From positions 68,769,501-68,833,500 of the forward strand of contig CP136896.1 in NCBI GenBank assembly GCA_034359265.1: 64,000 bases of DNA, given 5' to 3'. A program made the translations under genes and the position numbers. The notes under the pieces were generated by a model, which was not told the DNA's origin, searched no databases, and saw nothing but the letters and a program-made list of their open reading frames with translations. Source of the stretch: Canna indica (lineage: Eukaryota > Streptophyta > Magnoliopsida > Zingiberales > Cannaceae). This document shows positions 23,312 to 35,589 of the stretch, piece after piece (position 1 is the stretch's first letter; each line of letters starts with the position of its first letter).

Positions 23312-26300
23312 ATGGATCCTATCATCCTCGAATCCCCATCCTCTGCCAAGTACCTAGCCTTTGGCTCTCTTGGCGGCCCCGATTTCCAGTCCATGCTCAA
23401 AGAATCAATCGAGCGCTTCCTGATCGAAGTCCACAAGGAGTACTGTGACTTCTCCGCCTTCCGCTCGATCGCCTTCCGCCTGCTTCAGTCCAGCATCGAC
23501 CCTCCGCTCGAGGTCATCTGGTTCTACTCTGCTCTTGGTTACCACGAAGCAATCCGATCGAAGAAGGAAGTGTTTGACCGAGTTATTGCGGTAAAAGATC
23601 TTCTTCAGCTGCTCTCGGCTTGCTCAGCTTCCTGCAATGGTCCAAAGTCCGTTGCCTTGCTCGCTCCTGTTGTTTCTGAGCTGTATCATTGTGCAAGGGA
23701 GGAAAAGAAGCTATCGGGGAAAGAGGCAAAGAAGTTGAGGAAGGAGATAGAGAGTTTAGCCGAGGGTCTTATCAGCTATATCAGCATCTGTAGTGGAAGG
23801 AATGACGGAGGGCCAGAGCTTGGTGATGGTTACTTGCTGCCTTGTTTTGCTGATATCATTCGAATTTGGACTGTACAACATTGTGAGACAGCAAATGATT
23901 TGAGTATTCTGTTTCCTTTGGTCGGTGATGAAATTCGTGCCTGCTTCAGGCAACAAGGGTGTGGGATTGGTTACTTGGCTGGTGGTGTTGTTGCAGAGGC
24001 ATTCTTGCTAAGTTTGAGCTTGAAGGTTCAGGTGGATGGTTTGCCAAGGCCAGATTTGCAGAAGGAGCTGAGAATCTGGGCTGTCAGTTCGATAACTGCA
24101 TTTCAGAATTACGTTTTCTTTGGTAATTGTTCCGTCCCTCTGAGTTATAAATCCATGAGCCTGACTGAGGTTTAAATACCCATAGATTTTTGAGCTAGCT
24201 ACTTTGTCAATAGATTGTGGCATACTCAAGTATTTATGCTTATTTGATCTTGAACATGGGAATTGGAAGCGTTTATGCTGTTCTTATTTTATCTCCAGTT
24301 GAAGTGTCTCCTTATTAGGTTCCACTAGTGATTGCCGATAGAAGTAGGTATTTCATATATGATTTGCAACTCAATAATAGGCCAGTATGAAAGGGCCCAT
24401 TATGTGCTTAGCTCTTTTCTCTTGATAGATTCAGTGAGGCAGTGACTGTTCCACAGAGAAGATTTTCTGATCTTTATCATATTAGCAAAGTTTCTAGAGT
24501 TGCCTAGATTATTCTGTGATTCTGTTCTAATTCCTGACTCTCGTTAACAGATATATTACTGAGGCTGCTATTGAACCCACCAATGCCACTGATGACCATT
24601 TTGGTAAGTATACTAATCATAGACATCCAATGATTTGCACATGTAATGATCAGAATCAGATTACACCTTAAACTGTCTAACACCATACTCCATATCTGAC
24701 GATTCTTTCAAGTGCTTCATGAATGTCAATTGAAATTAGCTACAAGATATCCTAGAGAGTTGTATACTAGATTGCCTAGATTGTATATATTGATCCAAAC
24801 CTTACTTCACACTGTAATTACAAGGATTGTGCTTGAATGAATCTGGCTTTAGCATGCAGTTGAATCAACAACCCAGTGGAGGTGGTTGACATTCCATATA
24901 TTAATTTGGTCCTTCCTGTTATTTAATAAAACCTTCACTAGAGTTTCTTCTAAAATGAAGGCTATTCCAAGTTTGCACATGAACTTCTCCCATTGAAAAT
25001 GAAGGCTTTGTTTTATACATAAAATGTTTTGTTGTAGGATTCATCAAACAACATTGGAGTCAAAATACCATAGCTATCGCAGCAAGTAGACTGCTGATTC
25101 CTTGAATGAAATGACCACCTGAAATATTGTTTACTTTTATATTAATGTCTGGAGATGAATTGTATATGTTCAAGTCATATCAGTTGGATAGGTCTGATAG
25201 TCAACCTTGTTCTGATTAAGTTATTTAATCCAATATTCTCTTTGTCCAAATTGTTAACTTTGCGAGCTAGGCTGCAATTTTGGTGGCACCTAACTAATAT
25301 ATTTGTCATTTTCATATTAGTTCGTTAAAATGAGTGATTTTACCCCATTGTGCTTCTTTAGTGGAATTTGGTTGTCATTAGTGAGATCATTCTTATCACA
25401 TATTCACGTGTATATCAAGTTATCAACAGGCTGGAATCTTGATTTTGTAGTTTCTTTCTCTTTTGATTACAATTTACAAAGAACTATCAGATAGGGCTTA
25501 TTAATAAAGAGTCTTTCTTTTTAATTTGAGCTAGAATTCCTTTAACCAGCTTACTATGTACTGGAGATTTTCAGGTCATGGCTATGCACAACATTCAAAG
25601 AACTTCAAGAGATTCTAATATCTAAATCAGTTCTTACTTTGAGTTATCATGGCATAACTATTGACAATTTTTACTATGTGGTTACCAGACAGTATTTAGA
25701 ATAGGTAGTTGGAATTTATGTGGAACTTGTAATAGCATGGATCTATGTACTCTAGAAAGTCTTACGGTCTTACCCATAGTACATGTTCTTCTAACAAAAT
25801 GGAAAATTTCTTTCTGCTGTGATGATTGGATACAAAGTCAATTGGTCATAAATAATTCAAGGTGCCAATTCATATACATAGTTATGCAGTTGATGTGCTT
25901 TAGGAAAAAATTAAGAGCAGAGTCCCAAGTCAAAATCTTTTTTGTGGTGAGTCTCTATAATCTAGCAACAAGTTCAATATTTGCTTTTCATTTTTTTTGT
26001 CACTCATAATATGCCTAAGAAAAGTTTGCTTTCCTTCTTTTCATAATTATTAATATCCTGTAAGTTCCATTTTATCCCTTTTCACTATACATGGGTCCTC
26101 ATTTGTTTTCTCTGTATAGTAGTTCCAAGTTTCAACATACATTTTCACGTGGTTATTGCTTTTTGTAATACAAAGTATTTTCTAATGTTACTTCTTTGGC
26201 TCAGAGTTCCACTGATGAATGCTTGGTGCGTAATATTCTTTATGATGCTGTGATTCTAGTGGATTATTCTTTCATAAATCTGGGAATTGAACTAGAAAAT

Positions 26301-27137
26301 TTTAGTGATTCAATGATGAATATTGTAATGAGAAGACTGCTTGTTACTCATGAAGCCATCCAAATTGTCAGGTGAGAACATCACTTTTTTGTGATTGCAG
26401 ATAACGTTATTGATGATAAGAGCATTAGTGTTGATTCTGCTATCATGGTAACAGGGAGAGAGGAGACCACAACAAAGCTATTTCCTACACTAACGCATTT
26501 TCAACATCATGTGTTCCAAATGCCTTAACTAAATGGGCCAGTTACCATGTCGGGTCGGAAAAGCTTAACCGACCTAATGCTACCACACCTCAGGGTCTTC
26601 TGAGTTAGTATCTAGAGCATTTCCATGTCCTTACTATGGTTGGTTGAGAATTGATATTTCTTTATCAAAATGGCTCCTTAACCACAGATTTGTTAACTTG
26701 CAGAGTGGTTTTTGGTTCTTGAAGAACAAGGACTGAAGCTTTTTGAGGATGACATTTTGGAACTGCATAGCAAATTGATACTTGAGGAATCTAACCTTGG
26801 CTCTGGCACTACAAAGTATGATTCAAGTAGCAAGGTAACCGATGCAGATATTTTCTTTTTTGATAACAAAGGGCGGGATGACAATAAAGTTGCAGAGGAT
26901 GAGGACATGGGAATCACAGATGCTGCCTTTCTCTCTGCTGCTCATTCTATGAAATCTGAGGCAAATAAGGGAAGGAAGAAGCGAAAGGAGTATACATATG
27001 AAGAAAGTGGTTCACAGGTGAAATTTGTCAAATATAAGCTCCATGACAAGTCAGTCAAAGATCACTTCAACATTTCCATGGCAGATAATAGTGGTAGTGA
27101 GGTGGAGAATCCACCTGCTGATGAGATGGAAGAATGA
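23312..27137 (+). CDS. Conserved plant protein of unknown function, helical-repeat type
   Basis: Five exons fit in phase: 23312-24122, 24551-24603, 26205-26371, 26455-26603 and 26704-27137, giving 537 residues. Exon 2 is only 53 bp and restores the frame across TTTG|GTAATT and TTG|GTAAGT, giving FFDILLRLLL. The alternative of reading through exon 1 ends at a stop after SLTEV. The first 400 residues are rich in amphipathic helices (AFRSIAFRLLQSS, LLAPVVSELYHCAREEKKL), resembling ARM/HEAT-like solenoids. The last 140 residues contain an acidic stretch (VAEDEDMG), a basic nuclear-localisation-like GRKKRK at 483-488 and an acidic end. No catalytic motif is seen. The family was not recognised by name. 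Nuclear location is inferred from the basic cluster only. Confidence 0.75.
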
Positions 27138-27707
27138 GGGAAAGGAGATGAAATAAAAATGATCGATGTCAGTCAGATCATTTTGCCGTAAACATGAAGT
27201 ACTTCTTGGTCGAAGATTCAAAGCCTTGCTTATACTTAACATGCCACATTTTTCTGATTACTTCCAAAACCTAATGGTGGTGCTTAACTGATCAGAATCA
27301 GGATTTGATGCACTGCTGTTATTAATTGGGGGGCGTGGCTTTCCTTTTATGGAGATTTTGTTCATAGTTAAGGATCGCACTAAATTTTAGATTAGCCAGC
27401 CCATCTGATGTATGGTTTATGCTTTTAGTAATCTCTTATGAAAAGACTGGAGTGTAAAGCAGTAATCATGTTTCTAAAATAGTGGACTATAGCTCTTACT
27501 CAAAATGCAGCACTTCAATGTTAACAGATTGGAAACTATGCCATCGAATTTACCTCAGCGTGTGGTTCGTACTTCGTAGGAAAATACAAAATTTTTAATT
27601 CAACGAGCATTGGTGTTTTCTTTCATATGTATTGTTTGTGTCTCGAGTGAAAGTAGTATGCTTTTTTTTCTGCTGTACAATTTTACAAACACGACTATTT
27701 CATAATT
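27138..27707. other. 3' region of the unknown gene
   Basis: No second gene is seen. This is probably 3' untranslated sequence and spacer before the MITE that begins at 27708. Confidence 0.5.
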
Positions 27708-28232
27708 GGCTTAATTATATTTTTGGTTCTTTAAAATATATATATTTTTTTCGTTTGGTCCTTCATTTTTTTAAAAATTTTGTTTAGTCCTTTAAAAATT
27801 ATTTTTGTTTTCGTTTGGTTCTTTCGTTAACTTTTGATGTTAAGTGCCAACATGGAATGCTGACATAGATTGAAGAGGGACCAAACGAAAAAAATAAGAT
27901 ATTTTGAGGGACTAGATAAAAAAAATATATTTTAATAATCTAAAATATAATAATATACAATTTAATAACCTAAAGCATAATAATATATAATTATATGTTA
28001 AATTATCAAAATATATATTTTTTCATCTAGTTCTTTAAAATATTTTATTTTTTCCGTTTGGTCCCTCTTTAGTCCATGTCTGCATTCCATATTGGCACTT
28101 AACATCAAAAGTTAACGGAGGAACCAAACGAAAATGAAAATAATTTTTGAGAGATTATCTAGAAAGTTTTTAAAATGAAGGACCAAACGAAAAAAACATG
28201 ATATTTTGGGGGACCAAAAACATAATTAAGCC
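27708..28232. mobile_element. Mutator-like MITE with perfect 9-bp target duplication
   Basis: Ends GGCTTAATTATATTTTTGGT and ACCAAAAACATAATTAAGCC form an inverted repeat. Target duplication ttcataatt is perfect at 27699-27707 and 28233-28241, which points to a Mutator-type transposase. Internal blocks such as GGACCAAACGAAAA, and their complements, repeat in both orientations, so the 525-bp element is largely a foldback. An older copy is at 3054-3577. Confidence 0.9.
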
Positions 28233-28424
28233 TTCATAATTCTTCCGACAGAGTTGAATTGAATAACAAACAGATGAGATGAGAGAGCGGAAGGGAAAAA
28301 AGATGTCAAGCATAGCAGGACAAATTAGATTTCTTACTATTAGATTTCTTACTATGTTTCTCACAACGAAAGATCGAGCGAGATGAAACCCCTATCAAAA
28401 GGAACAATATGTTAAATAAAAGAA

Positions 28425-29485
28425 CAACAATTTCCCAAAATCGGATTTTGGGAGAGGGAAATTCTCAGATTCGGATTTTGGAGATCAAAATTTTCAAAAT
28501 TGGAATTTAGTGGATTCGATACCCATTTTACACTTGGGCCAAAGTCTTTAACTGGTTAGAGACTTTGGTAAAAAAATTTAAAATATTTAAAAATAATTTA
28601 AATTTATAAAATATTTTTATGATAAAAATGAGATATTAGAGTATAAAAAATATATTCTTAAACTCTCTAATGCATTAAAGACTTTTGCACAAAGTCTATA
28701 AATTTAAAGTTAAACTAAAAATTATAAAATATTTTGATGTAAAATACTTTTTTGGATCATAGTACATCTTTTGTATCATTAAAAAATTATTTCATGAATT
28801 CAAATATTTTTTTTAAAAAAATTATGAAGTTATTATAGGCTTTGTACAAATGTCTCTAATGAGTTAGAGACTTTTGTTTATAATAATTTTTTAATTATAA
28901 AAAATAAAATTTAATTCACAATATATATATATATATATATATATATGATATAAAAGATATGCTAGAGCCTATCAAAATATTTTGGACAAAAAATGTTTCA
29001 ATATTTTTATTTTAAATTTAATTTTATAGACTTTGGGCGAAAATCTCTAATGTATTATAGGCTTTTGCCCAAAGTCTATAATAACTTTATAATTCAAAAA
29101 AAAAATAGTTAATGAAATATCTTTTTTAAAATACAAAAGATGTGTTGTGGTTCAAAAAAATATTTTTCATCAAAATATTTCACAATTTTTAATTTAAATT
29201 TAGTTTTATAGACTTTGTGCAAAAATCTCTAATGAATTAAAAAGTTTGAAAATATATTTTTTAGACTCTAACACCTCAGTTTTATTATTTAATTTTTTTA
29301 TAAATTAAAATTATTTTTTAAAAATTTATATATATATTTAACCAAAGTCTCTAATTGGTTAGAGACTTTGGCCCAAGGGTAAAGTGGGTATCAATTCTAC
29401 TAGGTTCTGATTTTAGGAATTTTGAACCCCAAAATCCGGATTTAGGAATTTTCCTCTCTCAAAATCCGGTTTTGGGAAATTCATG
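28425..29485. mobile_element. Mutator-like element with inverted repeats of about 150 bp
   Basis: The left arm, CAACAATTTCCCAAAATC through GGGCCAAAGTCTTTAAC (28425 to about 28575), is the diverged complement of the right arm (about 29335-29485). Perfect 9-bp target duplication ataaaagaa lies at 28416-28424 and 29486-29494. The interior holds repeated short modules of the type AATGNATTAGAGACTTTTG and CCCAAAGTCTATAA, plus an AT microsatellite at 28920-28946. There is no coding capacity. Confidence 0.88.
28920..28946. repeat. (AT)n microsatellite
   Basis: About 13 uninterrupted AT dinucleotides inside the Mutator-like element. Confidence 0.9.
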
Positions 29486-29494
29486 ATAAAAGAA

Positions 29495-30403
29495 TAATTG
29501 CCAGGCCTGATCTGTAAAAGAATCATATAAACAAGCACGAGATGACATCTCCTTGTTTGTGCAGTGAATCCTCGTCCACAAACATGCAGAGATATTGTTC
29601 TTGTCCATCTATATACATTGCACTTGATTTATGATATATCATCTACGTATATTCAATTAATCAATAAACTTACTATTTCATCAATTGCTGACAATCTCTA
29701 TCCCCTGATGGTATTAAGCTATTGAGCAAGCAAAATCACTTCAATGTTGCATAAAGTGCTCTCCGATGAAAAGATACTGCATGAGCTCATGTGGTCCATG
29801 AATTTGCTGCAGAAACAGCCAAATAGGATAAAAATCAGGATCTGAATCAGATAAATCAGAAGAACAAAATTATTCTACTTCGTTTCACATGTCCCACACA
29901 TTAGTATAATAACAGCAATCTCCACACAAGTTCTAGTTATTGGTGGATCAAGTTATGGACTCAGCAGCACATATAGATACAAGCTATGCTATGAGAAGAA
30001 AGCTAATTCTACGTGATATGGAACCTAAAGCAAATGAAGAAAATAACTACTAAATGTGTAACATGTTTACCTCCTGATGCTTTCCACTATGCAGAATGAC
30101 AAAAGGATTACTTGAAAGCATCTTGCTTTTCTACTTCCAACTACTCACAGAGATCACACTACTGTGGAACTTCACTTAAGTACACTTACAGTTGCTTCCC
30201 AAGCAGAAACCTCATCCTATTGACAACTTTTGCTGGATTCCAGAGCAATTAAATTAATTATCAAGAATCCTTGAAAAAAAACATGCTGAACAGAAACAAC
30301 TGAATGGAAATCTTAGATGGTTATATAAGCATGCCATCAGCCACCACAAATTTCAGTTGAGTTTCTGGAGCTACTGCCAATATGACTTAAGGCAGGTTAC
30401 TCT
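29495..30403. other. Downstream region of the PPR gene
   Basis: No gene is supported. It probably contains 3' untranslated sequence of the minus-strand PPR gene. Confidence 0.45.
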
Positions 30404-30531
30404 TTAAATGACAGACGAAAAACTTTTCTCATCGACATCAACAAACCTAGTTCCAAAGTACCATGCCTGTGTTTTCATTAGAGCCATTTCCCTTGTCAAT
30501 TCACTTAGATTCATATACATCTCTATGGCCA

Positions 30532-32994
30532 TTAGATGATATCTTCAGCCATAAAAACATGAAATTGACCGTTGATCTCAATCCAACTACACCCAGGCTC
30601 CTTCTTGATGCCCCGAGTAGCCATAACTCTTCTAATTCTATTCACATCTGCCCACCTCCGTGAAGCTGCATATATATTGGACATTAATATATAACTTGAA
30701 TCCATATTCGGATCCAATTTGAACAGATTGGTTGCTGCTCTTTCTGCAAATTCAACATTCCCATGCATTCTGCAAGCTCCAAGAGCTGTTTGCCATATTG
30801 AAACATCTGATGACAATCCCATATCATTGATAATTTTCTCAACTTCATCAAGCCTAGCTGCTTTGCCAAGGATGTCTACCATGCAACGGTGGTGTTCAAT
30901 TGTAGGGGTGATTTCATAAACATGGTACATATGATTAAAGAATTTCATACCTTCATTAAGTAGACCTGCATGGCTACAAGCAGAGAGGATACCAATGAAG
31001 GTTACTTCATCAGGTCTCTTTCCCTCTTCTATCATTTGTTGAAAGGACTCAATAACTTTCCCCACACAACCATGTTGAGAATAATTACAAATTAAAGTGT
31101 TCCACAAAACTTCATCACGAGAACTTGAGTCAACGAATGCTGCTTCAGCATCCATCAAGCACCCACACTTTGCATACATATTCACGAGGTTACATGAAAT
31201 GTATGGGCCAGTCAGTCCGGATTTTATGGCACAGGCATGAAACTGGCGACCACTATATAATGCTGCTAAGTCTGAGCAAGCTCCCAAGCAACTAGAAACT
31301 GTGAACTCATTGGGATAGGAACCTTCTTGCTGCATCTGTCTAAAGCAATCTATAGACTTCTCACCTTGGTTTGTATTTGTATATCCTGTGATGATAACAG
31401 TCCAAGAAAAGACATCTCTAACAGACAGCCTATTGAAGACTAGACATGCATTTTCTAGGTGGCCACTGCTTGCATACATATCAACCAGAGCTCTTCCAAG
31501 GAAAAAATCTGCAGCTAGGTTGTTCTTCAAAATATGAGCATGAACTTGGGACCCATAGCTGGCATCATTCAGGCTAGTGCAAGATCTTAATATGCTGATA
31601 TATGTATAATTGTTAGGCATGATATTTTCAGTAAGCATGTCTTTGAAAATTGTTAGCCCTTTATCACAGAAAATGCCACTGTGAAATCCAGAGAGAAGAG
31701 TGTTCCAAGATATGATATCACGGTCCACCATTGCATCAAACACCACCAACCCGTCTATTGTAGCCCCATTCTTCATGTACATGTTTAGTATAGCATTACT
31801 AACTTCTTTCCTTGTTTCAAATCCATTTTTCAAACAGTAAGCATGGAGGCTACCACAAAGTGCTTGATCACCCAACTCCAAAGCAGCACCTGCAACACTT
31901 GCAAGAGTGTAATGGTTTGCCCTGATTCCCATCCTTCCCATAGATCTGAATAGTTTGACCGCTTCAGTGTTCAACCCTTGCCAACTAAAGCATGAGATCA
32001 TTGCACTCCAAACAACAACATCTGGATCCACAATCCTCATGAAGACCTTATAAGCTTCCTCGGCCAAGCCACATTTGGCATACATATCAACTAGACTACT
32101 ACTCAAGAACACATCCTGTTCCAATCCGAATTTGATTACTAAACAATGAACTGACAGGCCATGCCTCTCATCATCCGTGCCTGCACAGCACTTGATAATT
32201 GTCGACAAAGTGAACTCATTGACCATCATTCCTGAATTCATGAGTTGCTGAAAAAGCCTGAAAACCTTCATGTGTTTACCCCAAAAAGCATACCCTCCCA
32301 GCAACGTGTTCCAAGAAGAAACATTCTTTTCTGGTAGATGGAGGAACACTTTCTCAGCCAGCTCCATCTCTCCGCACTTTGCATAAAGATCAATAAGAGA
32401 AGATGCAACAAAGGAATCAGATAAAAATTGCATTTTTAGCACTCCCCCGTGCAACTGTTGTGCGAAATTCAAGTCCCTATTAATCGAACAAGCTTTTAGG
32501 CCGGAAGCCAGAGCATAACCGTTCGGCCAAACTCCATTCGCCATCATCTCGCAGAACAATCTCACGGCTTCTTCTCCATAATCGGTACTGGCGTATGCTG
32601 TCATGAGGGACGTCCATGCGACAACATCCCGATGCGGCATTTGATCGAACAACAAGCGAGCGCCTTCCAAGCTACCGCATTTACAATACATATTAAGCAG
32701 GCAATCCCATAGATGTGAATCGGGATCGATTCCGACTCGCAGCAGGCGGCCATGAACGGCCTTCCCATGGGCGAGGGATCCTCTCGAGGTGCACACTTGG
32801 AGCATCCGAGAGTAGCTGCTGAGGGAATAATCATGATGAACACCAGCTCCGCCGCCAGTACGAGGAGCATGGGAAGAGATTGAAGAGGGCGGAATGGCTT
32901 TGTGAGGCTTCCAATGCGGATGGATTGATAAGTAACGAGGCGGTGATGGCGGAGGCGTGGCGGTGCGGAGAAGGGAGGAGAATTGCCAGTCCAT
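30532..32994 (-). CDS. PLS-class pentatricopeptide repeat protein with E domain
   Basis: A single-exon frame of 820 residues. PPR proteins bind organelle RNA in a sequence-specific way, and PLS-type members with E/E+ domains usually help select sites for C-to-U editing. The N-terminus (MDWQFSSLLRTATPPP, Ser/Pro/Arg-rich, few acids) looks like a transit peptide. From about residue 60 there are successive P, L and S motifs with typical phrases (NMYCKCGSLEGARLLFDQMP, DVVAWTSLMTAYAS, LVDMYAKCG). These end in an E motif around WQTALGACRMHGNVEFAERA and E+ start GCSWIEINGQFHVF. The frame then stops at AEDII. In the next frame the codons continue from 30531 with E+-like residues (IEMYMNLSELTREM) to TAA at 30404-30406. 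A one-base deletion therefore probably removed about 40 residues. No DYW deaminase domain follows. No introns are needed. Confidence 0.92.
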   Translation of the reverse strand: MDWQFSSLLRTATPPPSPPRYLSIHPHWKPHKAIPPSSISSHAPRTGGGAGVHHDYSLSSYSRMLQVCTSRGSLAHGKAVHGRLLRVGIDPDSHLWDCLLNMYCKCGSLEGARLLFDQMPHRDVVAWTSLMTAYASTDYGEEAVRLFCEMMANGVWPNGYALASGLKACSINRDLNFAQQLHGGVLKMQFLSDSFVASSLIDLYAKCGEMELAEKVFLHLPEKNVSSWNTLLGGYAFWGKHMKVFRLFQQLMNSGMMVNEFTLSTIIKCCAGTDDERHGLSVHCLVIKFGLEQDVFLSSSLVDMYAKCGLAEEAYKVFMRIVDPDVVVWSAMISCFSWQGLNTEAVKLFRSMGRMGIRANHYTLASVAGAALELGDQALCGSLHAYCLKNGFETRKEVSNAILNMYMKNGATIDGLVVFDAMVDRDIISWNTLLSGFHSGIFCDKGLTIFKDMLTENIMPNNYTYISILRSCTSLNDASYGSQVHAHILKNNLAADFFLGRALVDMYASSGHLENACLVFNRLSVRDVFSWTVIITGYTNTNQGEKSIDCFRQMQQEGSYPNEFTVSSCLGACSDLAALYSGRQFHACAIKSGLTGPYISCNLVNMYAKCGCLMDAEAAFVDSSSRDEVLWNTLICNYSQHGCVGKVIESFQQMIEEGKRPDEVTFIGILSACSHAGLLNEGMKFFNHMYHVYEITPTIEHHRCMVDILGKAARLDEVEKIINDMGLSSDVSIWQTALGACRMHGNVEFAERAATNLFKLDPNMDSSYILMSNIYAASRRWADVNRIRRVMATRGIKKEPGCSWIEINGQFHVFMAEDII

Positions 32995-33559
32995 GGAGTT
33001 CGTATCCGTACGAGGGAGGGAAAGTTACTCTCAGTCTCACCCGTGGGAACAACCGGTGCATTGGAATTTCAATTTTCAAGACCAAAATAATATTCCCAAC
33101 CATAATTATTTTTGAATGGCTCATCTCATTTAAGGTGATGAGGAAAAATACACGAATGGTAACATAAATTTACACCCAAGTTTTGGATTGATACATGTTT
33201 TTTTAATTAAATTTATACTTAAATTTATAAAAACATATTTTCATCATCTAAACTAATGAAATAATAGAAAATATTGAACATTTTTTTTACTATATGTGAT
33301 AGGACATAATAGGATAAAAAACGTGAGAGTATATTATGTTGTTATGTTGATTTTTTTTTAAATCTGTTATATATCTTATATAACATTAATTTTATATTCT
33401 TTTGATTTTATGTTTCTATATGTACTAAATAAATATATGATTAAAATTCATAAAGAATTGAATAGCTATCTCATCCCTTGTTAATTACCATAAGTTAATA
33501 ACATTATTTTTAATAGTAAATAATATTAAAATATAATAATAATAATAGTCAATTAATGA
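32995..33559. other. PPR upstream region and AT-rich spacer
   Basis: Leader and promoter of the PPR gene next to 32994, then AT-rich DNA with no recognisable gene. Confidence 0.5.
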
Positions 33560-34006
33560 ATCTAGTTCAAACTAGCTCACCTTTTAATTTATCATAATTC
33601 TAGCTCAAACTATATAATTTATAATAATTATAACTGGTCGTGAGATACTCGTTACATTAATCGTTAGTTACTGACGTGGTTGCATAATTAACTTTTTTAA
33701 AAAAAAAATTCTTTTTTTTCTTTAGTTTTGCAACCTCAACCTACAATATTTTAAAAAATAAAATAAAATAAATATCAAAATCGGCTTCTTCTTCTTTGAC
33801 AGCGCCAACTTGTCCACCACCAGCTTCTTCTTCCTCGCGTAGGCAGTAGACAATCCTGATGTCGTCGTAAACGTCGGTCCCGGCGGAGCTCCGCGAGTGA
33901 ATGGCTGCCCAAGCAGGGTTCGACTATCGGTGAGGCTTGGGAACCAGCCTCGAGAGCGTGCATCTCTTCCCTCCGCCATCCTGCCTTAGTCTCACTGCCC
34001 TCAGCC

Positions 34007-34341
34007 ATGGCGGAGAAGCTCGAGATTGGACCCTTCCGGCTTCCCTCGGAGCTCCTTGACGCAACCCCCTTTATCGCGTCACCTGAGAGAGCACCGACGT
34101 CCTGAGGGAGATTGCGACGATAAGGAGGACTACTTAGCCATTCTTGCACGGCGTATGGCACAATCCTTCCTCCAGGACAACGATGACAAAGCGAAGGTGG
34201 CAAAGCCGCAGGAGGACAACGACGTTCGACGAAATGAAATGAGAGCTCGATGGCAGTATTTGACGAAAGCCCTGGCTAGCTTATGCAGAAGTAGCAGCAG
34301 TGAAATGGAAGAGGGGATATTTAGCCGAGGAGGATAAGAAC
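34007..34341 (+). pseudogene. Captured fragment of a plant gene, left arm copy
   Basis: From the ATG at 34007 the frame reads MAEKLEIGPFRLPSELLD, then stops at TGA near 34103. In another frame it continues GDCDDKEDYLAILARRM AQSFLQD and an Arg/Ser-rich end. A frameshift has therefore broken it. It resembles the N-terminal part of a plant protein with an acidic LARRMAQSFL helix, but the parent family was not identified with confidence. Confidence 0.55.
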
Positions 34342-35343
34342 TCGGGGGGGGGGGGGGGGTAGAAGGAGTGGGGAAGAAGGGTAGAGGCAAGAAGACAACA
34401 TCAAGGGAGAGGTCGGTAAAAGATGACTTACGACAGGTGATAGTGGAGAGCTGTAAAAGATGACTTACCAATTAGATTTGGAATTAATTGAAATTGATCT
34501 GATTGGGTAGGTTTTGGATAGATCCGAATTAAATTATGGTAGAATTCAGAATAAAAATTTAGGAATCAATTAAAATTGGTTTCGGTTTCGGGTCTAACAC
34601 ATCGGAAACCTGAAATCGGAATCGGTACTTGAAACATGTACTTTAGAAACTGTTCATTTACGGGTCCCAATAGGGTACCCTGTTGGAACATATATATTTA
34701 CATATTCCAAAATAGATTCCTACAGGGTACCTGTTGGAACTTGTTCATTTATAAGTTCCTGGACAAGTTCCAACAGGGTACCCGAAACTTGTACCTTAGA
34801 GCATGTATATGAATAGGTTCCAACAGGATACTCAAAACCGGAACCGAAACCGAAACCGAAACCTGTGGTTCCAGGTAGAGTCCGATTTTTAAAATTAAGA
34901 AATTTATCGTATGCATAATAGGATTTGAATATCAGATAAAATACAGGATATTCGAACCCGCTGACTCCTAATTGACGTCAAAGTGGAATGCAACAACACT
35001 GGTCAGATTTACACGCTACAGAAACACTGCCATTGATCTCTCCTGTGCATCAACAATTTTATCCACTCGTTTCCCTCTACCACCTTTGTTACGCACCTTT
35101 CTAATTGAACAATAGCTGGGACCCACCAACAGTTCCACTTTTTTATAGCAACAACGAAATGGGTATTTGAACTAGCAAGCGAAGCAGGAGTGTACAAATT
35201 TATCTCTCCCAAATAATTTGACTGGTGACGTGGTGTCCTCGCGAAGATATGTACCTATCCGGTTCCATCTCCCAGATAAATGCTTGAACCGATGGATTTC
35301 AATTGCTTGAACCAATTAGCGAAGATATTTGCCTTTCATTTCT

Positions 35344-35589
35344 TCAAACAACGCCGTCCTCCTGCGTTGGCGGCGTCCGCGGCTTTGCCACCTTTGTTTC
35401 GTCATCATCGACATCATGGAGGAAGGATTGAGCCATACGCCGCGCAAGAACGGCTAAGTAGTCCTCCTTATCGTCGCAATCTCCCTCGATGTCCTCCACC
35501 GGTACTCTCTTGGGTGGCGCGATAAACGAGGCTGCGTCAAGGAGCTCTGAGGGAAGCTGGAAGTGTCCAATCTGGAGCTTCTTTGCCAT
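35344..35589 (-). pseudogene. Captured fragment of a plant gene, right arm copy
   Basis: Reading leftwards from the ATG at 35589: MAKKLQIGHFQLPSELLD, then APPKRVPVEDIEGDCDDKED and LAVLARRMAQSFLHD. This copy is open where the left-arm copy is frameshifted, so it is closer to the parent sequence. The frame ends soon after KVAKP in unrelated sequence, so it is only a fragment. Confidence 0.55.

Noticed and set aside
24123..24175. Reading the unknown gene as a single-exon 287-residue protein
   Set aside because: An in-phase splice at 24122/24551 gives continuous helical sequence into four further exons with good junctions. The read-through tail ends at once.
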